Shown here: positions 16,849 through 25,435 of the stretch, in pieces
Position numbering within the stretch: position 1 is the stretch's first letter
Layout: each line of letters starts with the position of its first letter
Source: Devosia sp.
Lineage (GTDB): Bacteria; Pseudomonadota; Alphaproteobacteria; Rhizobiales; Devosiaceae
NCBI GenBank assembly: GCA_030680995.1
Contig: JAUXUM010000131.1
Span: 1 to 32,304 of the forward strand
Length of the DNA stretch: 32,304 nt
Direction of reading: 5' to 3'
The notes under the pieces: generated by a model
Database searches by the model: none
Seen by the model: only the letters and a program-made list of their open reading frames with translations
Told to the model about the DNA's origin: nothing
Translations under genes and position numbers: made by a program

Positions 16849-17667
16849 TCAGTAGAAGCTGACCGGAAACCAGCGCAGATAGAGTTCGTCCATGACGCCG
16901 GAGCGCTTGAGACGCACCAGGCCGTAGTCGATGGCATGGCGCACCGCGTCATTGCCGGCCGGCACGGCGACGGCGAAACCGTCGCCAAACAGATCGGGCC
17001 GGAAATAGGGAAAGCCGGCAAAATCACAGCAGGTCAGGTGCTCGTTGAGCCAGAAGGAGGCACGCAGCGCATCTCCGAAATAGGCATCCACCGTCCCCTT
17101 CTCGAGCGCATTGAGCGCGTCGAACTCGCTGGCGAATTCGCTCAGGACCGCGCCCGCCACGTAGCGCCGAATGAATTCGGCGTGGGTTGACCCGCGCCGC
17201 ACGGCAACGGTCTTGTCCGCCAGTCCGGCCGGGTCGAAACCCTCGGCTTCGGCGACCCTGGTCACGAAGCGCGCCGGCAACGCCAGGTAGATCGTTGAAA
17301 AATCGAACAGTTCCCCGTTCTCAGGCGACAACGCCAACCCGGCGATGAGGGCATCGCCCTGTCTGTCCTCGAGGGCTCGCGCCGCCTGTTCCCACGGCCA
17401 TGCCTGGATGGTGCAGGCGAGGTCCAGTTCGGCGCAGAGGCTTCGTGCCAGATCGACATTGAAGCCGATCAATTCCCCCGTCTCCTCGTCCCGGTAATTG
17501 AAAGGCGGGAAATCGGCCGTGGTCAGAAAGCGGATGGCGGGCACCGGCGCGAGGTTGGGGACGATTTCGCGGGCGCTCGGATCGATGTGGTATGGCAGGA
17601 TTTGCGCGTAAGCCGGACCGGCCCACGCAAAGAGCGACAGACTTACAAGAAATGCCAGGGCGCGCAT
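16849..17667 (-). CDS. Family 3 periplasmic substrate-binding protein (orphan)
   Basis: A 272-aa protein with a clear signal peptide (MRALAFLVSLSLFAWAGPAYA, then QILPY) and a SBP_bac_3 domain: IRFLTTADFPPFNYRDEE, LIGFNVDLARSLCAELDL and VDAYFGDALRASFWL. Such proteins bind amino acids or other small polar solutes for ABC import, or serve as sensor inputs. There is no permease or ATPase gene nearby, so its transporter partner, if any, is elsewhere. Paired cysteines (LTCCDF) are unusual. The frame is open to 17808, but the signal peptide fixes the start at 17667. Ligand not predictable. Confidence 0.87.
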   Translation of the reverse strand: MRALAFLVSLSLFAWAGPAYAQILPYHIDPSAREIVPNLAPVPAIRFLTTADFPPFNYRDEETGELIGFNVDLARSLCAELDLACTIQAWPWEQAARALEDRQGDALIAGLALSPENGELFDFSTIYLALPARFVTRVAEAEGFDPAGLADKTVAVRRGSTHAEFIRRYVAGAVLSEFASEFDALNALEKGTVDAYFGDALRASFWLNEHLTCCDFAGFPYFRPDLFGDGFAVAVPAGNDAVRHAIDYGLVRLKRSGVMDELYLRWFPVSFY

Positions 17668-17976
17668 AATTCTCTGCGTCGAGGACGGACTGGGGCCGCC
17701 CGATTTATCGCCCAATTCCCGGCGAAAGGCGAGAGCGGATCGGCTTGCCTTCCCTTCGGCACCACCTCTCGCGAACGATCCGCGCGATATTTTCATCGAC
17801 AGCCGCAAACACGGCGGTATTGTTGCTCGCGGGGGGTAGTCATTGAAAGTCGAAATCCGCGGCTAACTGCCGAGGGCACTATCGCCGTAAAGCTGCCATC
17901 ACCGGCGGCGCCCATATTTTACTGTCTGCAAATATAGATCCATCGAATTTGTCATGAGCCATTTTGCACCCTTGTC
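17668..17976. other. 309-bp divergent intergenic region
   Basis: This lies between the start of the periplasmic binding protein and the start of the GT2 gene. The half nearer the GT2 gene is A/T-richer (around 17910-17965), as expected for a promoter, but no convincing -35/-10 pair, CtrA box or RNA fold was found. It holds no supported ORF. Confidence 0.5.
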
Positions 17977-19866
17977 TTGTCAGCACCAGCCAGTCTTATC
18001 AAAGCCATATTGCGGGAAGTCGCGCCATCCGACGCTGAGGCCGTAGCCGTTCTGGAACGTGCGGCTGAGCTTGCGGTCGATCCCATCGACTATTGCATCC
18101 ATCGGCTCGGCCTCGGCCGGGCGGTGGCAATGGAGCGGGCCGCCGCATGGGCGGGACTCGATTTTGCCGCCATCGTACCGAGAGCGGACCGCGCCGGCGC
18201 CGAAGTCCGGCACATCGACTCTTTGGCCGGCGTGCGCACAACCCGCATTGTACCCGACGGAGTCACTTATTGCGCGCCCCGCTTCGAGGACCTGCTAAGG
18301 CTGGGCGACCATTTCGGCCGCTATCCGGAGCCGCCGCCGCAGCTTTGCATCGTGCCCGTGGACGTGCTGCGGACGGCTGTGGTGGAGACCAATGCGGCGC
18401 GCCTGCTCGATGAGGCGCGGCAAAGGCTTGCGCGGCAATGGCCGTTCGCCAGCGCGCATCTGGATCTCCCCATCGCTTCACGCATCGGTTTTGTCGTGGC
18501 GGTAGTCGCCGTCGCCGCCCTGGCGGCCCTGGCGCCGTTCTGGTTCAAGCCGGTATTCATGCCGCTTGTGGGCATGCTGCTGGTGGTACCGGCAATCGCC
18601 CGGCTCATCGCCGCCGTGCATCCCCAGGATACCGACCCCGACCCTGCGCGAGCGCTCAGCGACGCCGAGTTGCCGGTGTATTCGGTGCTCATTCCCTTGC
18701 GGGACGAGGCCCACATGGTGCCCTTGCTGCGGCGGGCGATGCGGGCTCTCGACTACCCGCCGGAAAAACTCGACGTCAAGTTCGTCGTCGAGGCGCGCAG
18801 CGAAGCTACCATCACTGCCGTACGCGAGGGGTTGAACGAACAGGGTTTCGAACTGGTGATCGTGCCGGACGCTCCGCCCCGCACCAAACCGAAGGCGCTC
18901 AATTACGCGCTTCCAATGGTGCGGGGCGAGTATGTCGTCGTTTATGATGCAGAGGACGTTCCGGCGCCAGATCAGTTGCGACGGGCCGCAAGCGAAATGG
19001 CGGCCGATCCCGGACTCGACTGCCTGCAGGCTGAACTTGCCGTGGACAACGCGCCGGAGAACTGGCTGACGGCGCTGTTCGCGGGAGAGTATGCGGGGCA
19101 GTTCGGCCTGATGCTCCCGTTCCTCGCGCGCTTGCGCCTGCCCATGCCATTGGGCGGGACCAGCAATCACTTTCGCACCCGTTCGCTGCGCGAGATGGGC
19201 GGCTGGGATGCCTTCAACGTCACCGAGGACGCCGATTTGGGCGTGCGGCTCTCGCGATTGCGCTACCGCACCGGGACGATTGCCAGCCGGACGTATGAGG
19301 AGGCACCGATTTCGCTGCTGTCCTGGATGGCGCAACGCACGCGCTGGATGAAAGGCTGGATGCAGACCTTCATCGTCCACAACCGCAGTCCGCGCCGGTT
19401 CCTCGATGATACCGGCTGGCGGGGCTTCCTCGCATTCGAAATCTATATCGGCAGCATGATCATCTCGGCGCTGCTGCACAGCGTCTTCCTCGCCAGCTTC
19501 GCCGCGGCGCTGGTCTTCGGTTTCCGGACCGGGCTGGTGTTCGACGTCTGGGACCTCATCAGCATATTGATCCTGCTGGTCGGCTATGGCGGCGCCGGTG
19601 CCCTGATCGTTGCGGGATTGATCCGCCTTGGCCAGCCGCACCTGCTCGTCCATCAGCTCGGCTTGCCATTCTACTGGGTACTGCATTCGGTCGCGACCGT
19701 CCGAGCGCTGCACGAGTTGCTCTTCAGGCCCTATTTCTGGGCAAAAACGGAACATGGACGCACAAGGATGGCGCGCAACATCGGAATGCAAGACAAGGAG
19801 CAGTCGGCTCCCTTGGCAGCCGAGCATGGGCGCGCCGGGCCGCGGACTTCCGTCAATCCGCGGTAG
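17977..19866 (+). CDS. Family 2 glycosyltransferase, XagB-like, with N-terminal MshEN-like region
   Basis: A 629-aa membrane glycosyltransferase. Residues 1-150 resemble the N-terminal MshEN/GspE-like region found in XagB-type enzymes. Two hydrophobic segments lie at about 167-210. The GT-A domain follows: DAED at 324-327 (metal/nucleotide-sugar), TEDAD at 416-420 and Q453-R-T-R-W457, the QxxRW motif of processive enzymes. C-terminal spans lie at about 488-570. A processive polysaccharide synthase role at the inner membrane is expected from the family; linkage and sugar are unknown. The only in-frame start is TTG at 17977, as a stop lies at 17935, and it has no ribosome site, so the N-terminus is uncertain. 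Confidence 0.87.
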   Translation: MSAPASLIKAILREVAPSDAEAVAVLERAAELAVDPIDYCIHRLGLGRAVAMERAAAWAGLDFAAIVPRADRAGAEVRHIDSLAGVRTTRIVPDGVTYCAPRFEDLLRLGDHFGRYPEPPPQLCIVPVDVLRTAVVETNAARLLDEARQRLARQWPFASAHLDLPIASRIGFVVAVVAVAALAALAPFWFKPVFMPLVGMLLVVPAIARLIAAVHPQDTDPDPARALSDAELPVYSVLIPLRDEAHMVPLLRRAMRALDYPPEKLDVKFVVEARSEATITAVREGLNEQGFELVIVPDAPPRTKPKALNYALPMVRGEYVVVYDAEDVPAPDQLRRAASEMAADPGLDCLQAELAVDNAPENWLTALFAGEYAGQFGLMLPFLARLRLPMPLGGTSNHFRTRSLREMGGWDAFNVTEDADLGVRLSRLRYRTGTIASRTYEEAPISLLSWMAQRTRWMKGWMQTFIVHNRSPRRFLDDTGWRGFLAFEIYIGSMIISALLHSVFLASFAAALVFGFRTGLVFDVWDLISILILLVGYGGAGALIVAGLIRLGQPHLLVHQLGLPFYWVLHSVATVRALHELLFRPYFWAKTEHGRTRMARNIGMQDKEQSAPLAAEHGRAGPRTSVNPR

Positions 19867-19881
19867 GCTTGGAAGCGCAGA

Positions 19882-20247
19882 TCAATCCGGTCTGGTGGTT
19901 CCCGGGCCCTGTCTGCCGCGCCAGCTCGAGAGCACCCAGCCGGCAAGCAGCCCGCACGCGCCACCGGCGAGTTTGGCCACCACATCAGGCAGGCCAGCGT
20001 GCCGGCTCTGCGCCAGAAACTGCAGGGCCTCGAATGCGATGGCGGCGCCCAGCACCACTATCGTGACCAGGGCCAGGCGGCGTGGATAGGCGAGGCTGAA
20101 GGCGAGGCCGATCAGGGCGAACGCGGCAAACCGCTCGATATGAATGGAGAGTCCGCTGACCGGACGCCATCCGATCGGCGCCAGCGTCATGAAGGCTACC
20201 GCGGCAAGCAGCAGCCAGGCGGCCAGATGGCCCAACTTGAAACTCAC
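19882..20247 (-). CDS. VanZ-like membrane protein
   Basis: A 121-aa protein with about four spans (LGHLAAWLLLAAVAFMTLAP, RFAAFALIGLAFSLAYP, LALVTIVVLGAAIAFEALQF and AGGACGLLAGWVL). The motif HIERFAAFALIG and the acidic EALQFLAQSRHAGLPDVVAKLAGG tail are typical of the VanZ family. VanZ itself gives low-level teicoplanin resistance; stand-alone members in polysaccharide clusters have no proven function. It lies 19 bp downstream of the sugar transferase on the same strand, so it is probably in that transcript. Confidence 0.8.
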   Translation of the reverse strand: MSFKLGHLAAWLLLAAVAFMTLAPIGWRPVSGLSIHIERFAAFALIGLAFSLAYPRRLALVTIVVLGAAIAFEALQFLAQSRHAGLPDVVAKLAGGACGLLAGWVLSSWRGRQGPGTTRPD

Positions 20248-20266
20248 AGGCGAAGATTCCTTGCTC

Positions 20267-21724
20267 TCAGACGGCGTTGCGGCGAGTCTTGGCAGAAAAC
20301 ACCGTCAGGGCAAGGATCCAGCAATCCAAAAAGATCGACCAGTTCTCGATATAGTAAAGATCGTGGGCGGTGCGGCCCTCCACCTGCTCGAAGGTCGACG
20401 TGTCGCCACGATAGCCATTGACCTGGGCCCATCCGGTGATCCCCGGCTTGATACGCTGCCTGTGCGCGTATCTGGCCAACTGACGGCTGAGTTCGGCATC
20501 ATGGGAAATCGCGTGCGGCCGGGGGCCGACGAGGCTCATGGTGCCGAGCAGCACATTGATGAGTTGCGGCAACTCGTCGATACTCATCGACCTCAGGAAG
20601 CGGCCGATGGGGGTGATGCGGGGATCGCCGGCTTTGGCCTGCCGCATCGCCGCGCCACTTTCGGTGGCCCGCATGGAACGGAACTTCCAGATGAAGAAGG
20701 TGTCGCCATTGAAGCCGCGCCGCTCCTGCCGGAAGAAGACCGGCCCGGCGCCCTCGAGGCGGATCAGTAACGCGACGACGGCGAAAAACGGCGAGAGCAG
20801 GACCAGTCCCAGCCCTGACATGACGATGTCGAAGGAGCGCTTGAGCAGAACCGCGCCATCGCTCATTGGCTTGCGCAGGAAACGCAGCGCGTTGTTGGGG
20901 CCGATCGGCACGACATCGAGGAACTTGAAGGTCGTGTTACTGGTGGCGGGGGCGTAGACGATGTTGAGGGCAAAGCGCTTCAAGTCCACTACGATGCGCT
21001 CCAAGCCGTCGACGTCATCGAGGTCGCCGACGAACACAATGTACTCCGCGTCGCGATCCAGACTGCTGCGGGCAAAGTCCACCAAAGCGCCCTCGCGCAG
21101 GACTCCCGCCTCGGTCATCACATCCTCGAAGTAGAGCGTATCGATCAGTTGGTATCCGTTCTTCCACAGGTTGCCATTGAGCAGGAAGCGAACCACGTCG
21201 AAGCGGTCCCCGATCACCGACACCTTGTGATACTGCAGCCGCCCTTCCCTGATCCGGGCCTCGACGGCCGAATAGGAGACGTTGCGCAGCGCAAGCAGCA
21301 GCGGCAACCCGGCGATGTAGGCCGAAGTCAGCGAAACGCGCGAGAGATCCCCTGCCATGCCGCCGAGGAAGGCGACGAGCAGGGCGATGCCGAAGGCACC
21401 CGTCCAGCCCAGGGCGCTGTCCGCAAGAATCGAGTGCGGGTGTTGCGACTTGTCGAGGAACTTGGCCGAGGCGATCGCCGAGAAGCCGCCATAGAGCACG
21501 CCCACCAGCGTGCTGTAGGCGGCATAGAGCTCATAGGGGGCACGGTCGGCCGCCACTTGCATGACAACGACATGATAGGTGAAGGCGGAGAGGAACAGCA
21601 CGGCGCTGGCCGCCGAACCCTCCAGCAGACCGAAGGCCCAACAGAGCGCGGCCCTGCTGGAAAGCTGTAGCGGGGCCAGCTTGCGGAAGCGCGTTTCGAC
21701 GAGTTGAAGATGATCCTGGGCCAC
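20267..21724 (-). CDS. Polyprenyl-phosphate hexose-1-phosphate transferase (WcaJ/ExoY/HfsE-type)
   Basis: A 485-aa initiating sugar transferase. The N-terminal half has four to five membrane spans and a Rossmann-like segment (YHKVSVIGDRFDVVRFLL). The catalytic C-terminal bacterial sugar transferase domain shows KRSFDIVMSGLGLVLLSPFF, VFFRQERRGFNG, IWKFRSM, SIDELPQLINVLLG and SLVGPRPH. It transfers a hexose-1-phosphate, likely glucose or galactose, from UDP-sugar to undecaprenyl phosphate, starting the repeat unit. The GTG start at 21724 lacks a ribosome site. Upstream is a region with CtrA boxes shared with the divergent receiver protein. The presence of this enzyme means that the initiating sugar is not GlcNAc made by WecA. 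Confidence 0.92.
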   Translation of the reverse strand: MAQDHLQLVETRFRKLAPLQLSSRAALCWAFGLLEGSAASAVLFLSAFTYHVVVMQVAADRAPYELYAAYSTLVGVLYGGFSAIASAKFLDKSQHPHSILADSALGWTGAFGIALLVAFLGGMAGDLSRVSLTSAYIAGLPLLLALRNVSYSAVEARIREGRLQYHKVSVIGDRFDVVRFLLNGNLWKNGYQLIDTLYFEDVMTEAGVLREGALVDFARSSLDRDAEYIVFVGDLDDVDGLERIVVDLKRFALNIVYAPATSNTTFKFLDVVPIGPNNALRFLRKPMSDGAVLLKRSFDIVMSGLGLVLLSPFFAVVALLIRLEGAGPVFFRQERRGFNGDTFFIWKFRSMRATESGAAMRQAKAGDPRITPIGRFLRSMSIDELPQLINVLLGTMSLVGPRPHAISHDAELSRQLARYAHRQRIKPGITGWAQVNGYRGDTSTFEQVEGRTAHDLYYIENWSIFLDCWILALTVFSAKTRRNAV

Positions 21725-21814
21725 TTGAGACTTATTTCAAATTGTTGGCAATGTTCAGCTTTCTGCGCTGGAGCCGTTATCTAGCACCCGTCTTGGTCGA
21801 ACGGAACAAAGCGG

Positions 21815-21829
21815 TTAAAAAGCGGTTAA
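21815..21829. promoter_or_regulatory. Perfect CtrA box
   Basis: TTAA-AAAGCGG-TTAA matches the CtrA consensus TTAA-N7-TTAA exactly. It is 127 bp upstream of the receiver gene and 91 bp upstream of the divergent sugar transferase. In a genome this GC-rich the motif is rare by chance. Which gene it controls cannot be told. Confidence 0.6.
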
Positions 21830-21922
21830 TGTCGGTCGGCCGAGGGAGGCCAGGCGCCGCGCTCGCCGCGCCCGCGGTTAAGGATGTTTCCAGTTGCGCT
21901 CTTCCGCTCACTCCTTCGCGTG

Positions 21923-21937
21923 TTAGGCAAACGTTAA
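21923..21937 (+). promoter_or_regulatory. Near-perfect CtrA box
   Basis: TTAG-GCAAACG-TTAA differs from the CtrA consensus by one base and lies 19 bp before the receiver gene start, where bound protein would cover the ribosome site region of the promoter or act as a repressor. A second box 108 bp away raises the confidence of both. Confidence 0.45.
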
Positions 21938-21955
21938 CCCAACAGGGAGGTCCCG

Positions 21956-22498
21956 TTGACCGAGACAGCGAAGCTGGTGGCGATCCTCGCTGCAAACCCG
22001 GCATTGACCTCTATTCTGGCCAAGCCGCTGGCGCGTGAACCGGGCCTGCGGGTGTGCGAATTCGCAACCGGCCAGGCGCTCGTGACCTTCATGCGGATTG
22101 CGCCCCTGGACCTGATCGTCATGGATGCCGATTCGGACGGCGCCTCAGCGCTCGATTTTGTCCGCTCCCTGCGGATCAACAGGCGGCTCGCCAGCGCGCA
22201 GTTCGACATCATCGCCTTGACCCGCGCAGTGATCGGCTTTCACCAGACCTTGCTGGACGCGGGCGTCGACGATGTTCTGGGCAAGCCGGTGTCGACGACC
22301 GACCTTGTCGGTCGCGTCACTGTACGGCTGGCACAAGGCAGGCCGCACGCATATCGCGACGGCGTCTATGGCGGCCCTGAACGCCGGACGAGCCGCCGGA
22401 CGCGGCAACCAATGAACCATTGTCGCGGCGAGGCCCGGCCGGGCAATGTCGTTCCGCTGTTTGGCGGGAACCGGCCCGGAATTGCGTCCAAGACATAG
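21956..22498 (+). CDS. Atypical receiver-only protein (pseudo-receiver)
   Basis: A 180-aa protein with one receiver domain (about 6-125) and a basic tail (GPERRTSRRTRQ), no output domain. Phospho-acceptor D57 (IVMDADSDG), T89 (ALTR) and K110 (LGKP) are in place, but the acidic pair that holds Mg2+ is replaced by A12-A13 (ILAANPAL). Without it, normal phosphorylation should be weak or absent, so it may act as a protein-interaction module. The start is TTG at 21956, decided by a strong GGGAGG 5 nt upstream. Two CtrA boxes lie upstream. It sits between polysaccharide genes on the opposite strand, suggesting a regulatory role there, but that is inference. Confidence 0.85.
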   Translation: MTETAKLVAILAANPALTSILAKPLAREPGLRVCEFATGQALVTFMRIAPLDLIVMDADSDGASALDFVRSLRINRRLASAQFDIIALTRAVIGFHQTLLDAGVDDVLGKPVSTTDLVGRVTVRLAQGRPHAYRDGVYGGPERRTSRRTRQPMNHCRGEARPGNVVPLFGGNRPGIASKT

Positions 22499-22534
22499 CG
22501 AGACGGCCGGCATTCTCGGCGCCTGTTCCTGTCT

Positions 22535-23647
22535 TCAGAACGTCAGCAGAGCCTCGTACCGGTCGCCGATCCGGTCGATGCCGAAATCGGCCGCGCGGTG
22601 GCGCAGTTGTGCCGGCGGCGTGGGCCGGCGAAGCATCGCGTGCATCGCTTCGGCCAGCGCGCCCGCGTCGCCGACCGGCACCAGGGCACCCAGTTTCCCG
22701 TCCTGCAGGATTTCGCGCGGCCCGTGCCGGCAATCGGTGCTGACAATCGGCAGGCCCGCCGCCATGGCTTCAATCAAAACATTGCCGAAGCCTTCGCTGG
22801 TCGAAGACAACACGAACAGGCTTGCGATGCCGTAATAGGCGGCGGGCTCGTCGACATAACCCGGCATCGAAACATCGTCGGCAATTCCCAGTTCGCTGGC
22901 AAGGCTCGCCAGCTCCGGCCGCAGCGGGCCGTCGCCAAGCAACAGAAGCCTCGCCGCCCGGGTCTGCCGAAGCCTGGCGAAGGCGCGCAGCAACGTACGA
23001 TGATCCTTGACCTCGACCAGGCGACCGGCGGTGACGATCAGCGGTCCGGCGCCGGGAGGCGAAGCGAGAGCGCCTGCCAGGCGGGCGGCCGCGGCGCTCG
23101 CCAATGCGGGCGACAAGGGATTGTTGATCACGACGACTTTCCGGCGCGCCCCTTGTGACGCCCGCGCCAGATCGTCTGCGACGCCGTGGGAGACGGCGAT
23201 GGCGCGGGTTGCGCGGGCGATGACGTAGCCAGCCATCGTCCTCGCGAGTTGCGAACCCAGGCGCTCGGCCGGCAACGCGCCAGCGGCATGAAAGCTCGGA
23301 AAGAACCGGGCGCCGCTGCCGGCCAGCAGCAGCGATACCGCAGCCACGAGATTGGCAAATTCGGGCGCGCTGAACACGGCGTCAGGTCGGTGCCGGCGGA
23401 AAAAATCCGTCATGCGCAGAAGGCCACTGATCGTCGCCGGCTTGCCGAACCGCCCGTCGCGCACCGGCATGCCGAAATCGACAAGCCGCACCGCCGGTGA
23501 AAGATGGGCGCGATTGGGACCTCCGGCATTCCAGGCGAGCAAGGCGGTGTCGTAGCCACGCCGAACCAACTCGTTGGCCATCAGCACCCACACCCGTTCG
23601 GCGCCGCCTCCGCCCAGGCTCGGCACGTGAAAGACGATCCTACTCAT
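22535..23647 (-). CDS. Family 4 glycosyltransferase
   Basis: A 370-aa retaining GT-B enzyme. The N-terminal HVPSLGGGGAERVWVLMAN glycine loop and the C-terminal E-x7-E motif (STSEGFGNVLIEAMAAGLP) are characteristic, with VTAGRLVEVKDHRTLLRAF between them. It adds a sugar from a nucleotide donor to a lipid-linked intermediate on the cytoplasmic face; donor unknown. It follows the Wzz-type gene by 41 bp on the same strand and is presumably cotranscribed. No ribosome site stands out before the ATG at 23647. It converges on the pseudo-receiver gene. Confidence 0.92.
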   Translation of the reverse strand: MSRIVFHVPSLGGGGAERVWVLMANELVRRGYDTALLAWNAGGPNRAHLSPAVRLVDFGMPVRDGRFGKPATISGLLRMTDFFRRHRPDAVFSAPEFANLVAAVSLLLAGSGARFFPSFHAAGALPAERLGSQLARTMAGYVIARATRAIAVSHGVADDLARASQGARRKVVVINNPLSPALASAAAARLAGALASPPGAGPLIVTAGRLVEVKDHRTLLRAFARLRQTRAARLLLLGDGPLRPELASLASELGIADDVSMPGYVDEPAAYYGIASLFVLSSTSEGFGNVLIEAMAAGLPIVSTDCRHGPREILQDGKLGALVPVGDAGALAEAMHAMLRRPTPPAQLRHRAADFGIDRIGDRYEALLTF

Positions 23648-23688
23648 CGGTGGCCAGGAGCCGGCGGCTGCAGATGGAAATCACACGA

Positions 23689-25236
23689 TCAGGCAGCGGC
23701 GCCGACCTTGTCCAACCTCGCCGTGCCGCGCATGTCCCGCCGCACCCCAAGACCGATGGCCAGAACGAGCCCCAGCGCCAGGCCCGCCGCGGCGCCGGCA
23801 GCCATGACCAGAGCGGTCCGCGGCGGCCAGCTGCGGGCAGGCGGCGGCACTGCGGTGGAAATCACCCTGATATTGGTGGTGTCGAGTTGCTCTCGCTCGG
23901 TGATTTCGCGGGCACGCGACAGGAACGCCTCATAGATCGCCGCCTTCGAGGAGGCGTCGCGTTCCAGTTCGCGGAGCTGCACCAGCGCCTCATTGTCGGC
24001 GAAGACGCCCGAGCGCACCGTGCCGGCCCGGGCGGTCAGGGCGGTCAGGGCGGCCTTCGCCTCGTCCAGCCGAACCTTGGCGACCTGCACGATGCGCGCC
24101 GTCTCGGCGGCGAGTTCGCTCTCGACTGCCTGCAGCTGGGTCTCTAGCCGCGTGATGGTTGGGTGGCGCGGTCCATAGATCATCGATTCCGCATCGAGCT
24201 GCTGCTTGAGCTGAACGAATTGGGCGCGCAGGGACGACATGGCCGGAGACTGCTGGGTGTCGCCGTTGGAGGCGTCGATGCCGGCGGCGCGCAATTCGTT
24301 GTAGGCGGCTTCCGCCTCGATCACCTTGGTTTGAGCGGCGATGACCTGGGAATTGAGCTGGGTCATGGAGAGCGTGCTCACCAATTCGCCCGAACTGGAC
24401 TGCAGCCCGTGCTCGCGCTTATAGGCCTCGACCCGTTCCTCGGCCAGGTTGACGCCGGACCGGAGCGCCTCGAGACGCTCGGTGAGCGAGACCGCGGTTC
24501 GGCTTGCGCCATCCGACTCGGCCTGCGCCAGTTCCTCGCGGAACGCGTTGACGACGGCGTTGGAAATCCTGATCGACTTATCCGAACTGTCGGTGGTCAC
24601 GCCCATGGTCACGACGAAGGAGCGTTCATCCGCGCGCGTGGTCACGCGCTTTTCGAGGCCGGCGAGAGCGATGAGATCAGGCGTCATCTGAGAGGAAGAG
24701 GAGGAGGAGCCGCCGAGCAGGCTGCTCAGACCGAAGAGCGGCTCGGGTTCGACGAATTCGGGATCATTGGCGAGAGCGAGTTCGGTTACGACGCGCGAGA
24801 ACACATTGCGCGAGGTCAAGACCCTGAGCTTGCTGCCGGCGTTGAGAAGCTGCGCGTCCGGCTGGCCGGGCGGAGCAAAGAGGTCGTCCGAAACAACCTG
24901 CAGGCTGGCCGGATCGATCAGAATTTCGGAGGAAACAGTATAGCGCGGCTTGGTCAGCATTGCATAGGTAGCGCCGAGGACGGCGCCAAGCACCGCAAGG
25001 ATCATCATGCCGACGAACCCTGCCCGCAGCCACGCGAACAGCCTGCCGAAATCGAGTTCGAGAAATTCCCCGATGCGATTGAGCGTGACCGCCTCGGGCA
25101 CCGGAGCAGTGGCTTGCGCTTTCATGGGGTGGTCGTCGTGCCGCCGCTGCGGGGCAGCCCTGGTATCCAGTCGCGCATAGGCGCGGGCGCCCGATGGCGG
25201 CCTGCCCGAGTGGAAGCTGTCGGATGCGCTGGACAT
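23689..25236 (-). CDS. Wzz/GumC-type polysaccharide chain-length protein without kinase domain
   Basis: A 515-aa inner-membrane protein with the Wzz layout: span near 74-94 (GFVGMMILAVLGAVLGATYAM), periplasmic PRYTVSSEILIDPASLQVVSD, a long coiled-coil region (about 240-440), and a second span near 473-498 (TALVMAAGAAAGLALGLVLA). The cytoplasmic tail ends after 17 residues, so the tyrosine-kinase domain of full BY-kinases is absent. A run of six serines lies in the periplasmic domain. The ATG at 25236 is the longest start; the ATG at 25125 would remove a 37-residue basic, Arg-rich leader, and neither has a good ribosome site. It controls polymer length and, with a Wza-type channel, export. Confidence 0.88.
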   Translation of the reverse strand: MSSASDSFHSGRPPSGARAYARLDTRAAPQRRHDDHPMKAQATAPVPEAVTLNRIGEFLELDFGRLFAWLRAGFVGMMILAVLGAVLGATYAMLTKPRYTVSSEILIDPASLQVVSDDLFAPPGQPDAQLLNAGSKLRVLTSRNVFSRVVTELALANDPEFVEPEPLFGLSSLLGGSSSSSSQMTPDLIALAGLEKRVTTRADERSFVVTMGVTTDSSDKSIRISNAVVNAFREELAQAESDGASRTAVSLTERLEALRSGVNLAEERVEAYKREHGLQSSSGELVSTLSMTQLNSQVIAAQTKVIEAEAAYNELRAAGIDASNGDTQQSPAMSSLRAQFVQLKQQLDAESMIYGPRHPTITRLETQLQAVESELAAETARIVQVAKVRLDEAKAALTALTARAGTVRSGVFADNEALVQLRELERDASSKAAIYEAFLSRAREITEREQLDTTNIRVISTAVPPPARSWPPRTALVMAAGAAAGLALGLVLAIGLGVRRDMRGTARLDKVGAAA

Positions 25237-25435
25237 AACGTTAATGTCTCGTTGTCAATTGCTGGCTATGGTTAGGCGTTTATATACGAGACGCATCGCG
25301 CTTGCTCCGGGATAGCAAATCTTGGTTAAGCCGCGCGCCCTCGGTCCGTCGCGATTTTGCCGGCTGCCAGACCCCAGGCGCAACAAGGCTTCCCTTTCTC
25401 GAGGGCCTGCCGTCGGCCGCCGCAAGAGGTAGACG

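Noticed and set aside
25237-25435. CtrA half-sites (CTAACCAT, TTAACC) between the Wzz and VpsF-like genes.
   Set aside because: Only isolated half-sites; no pair with the 7-bp spacing.
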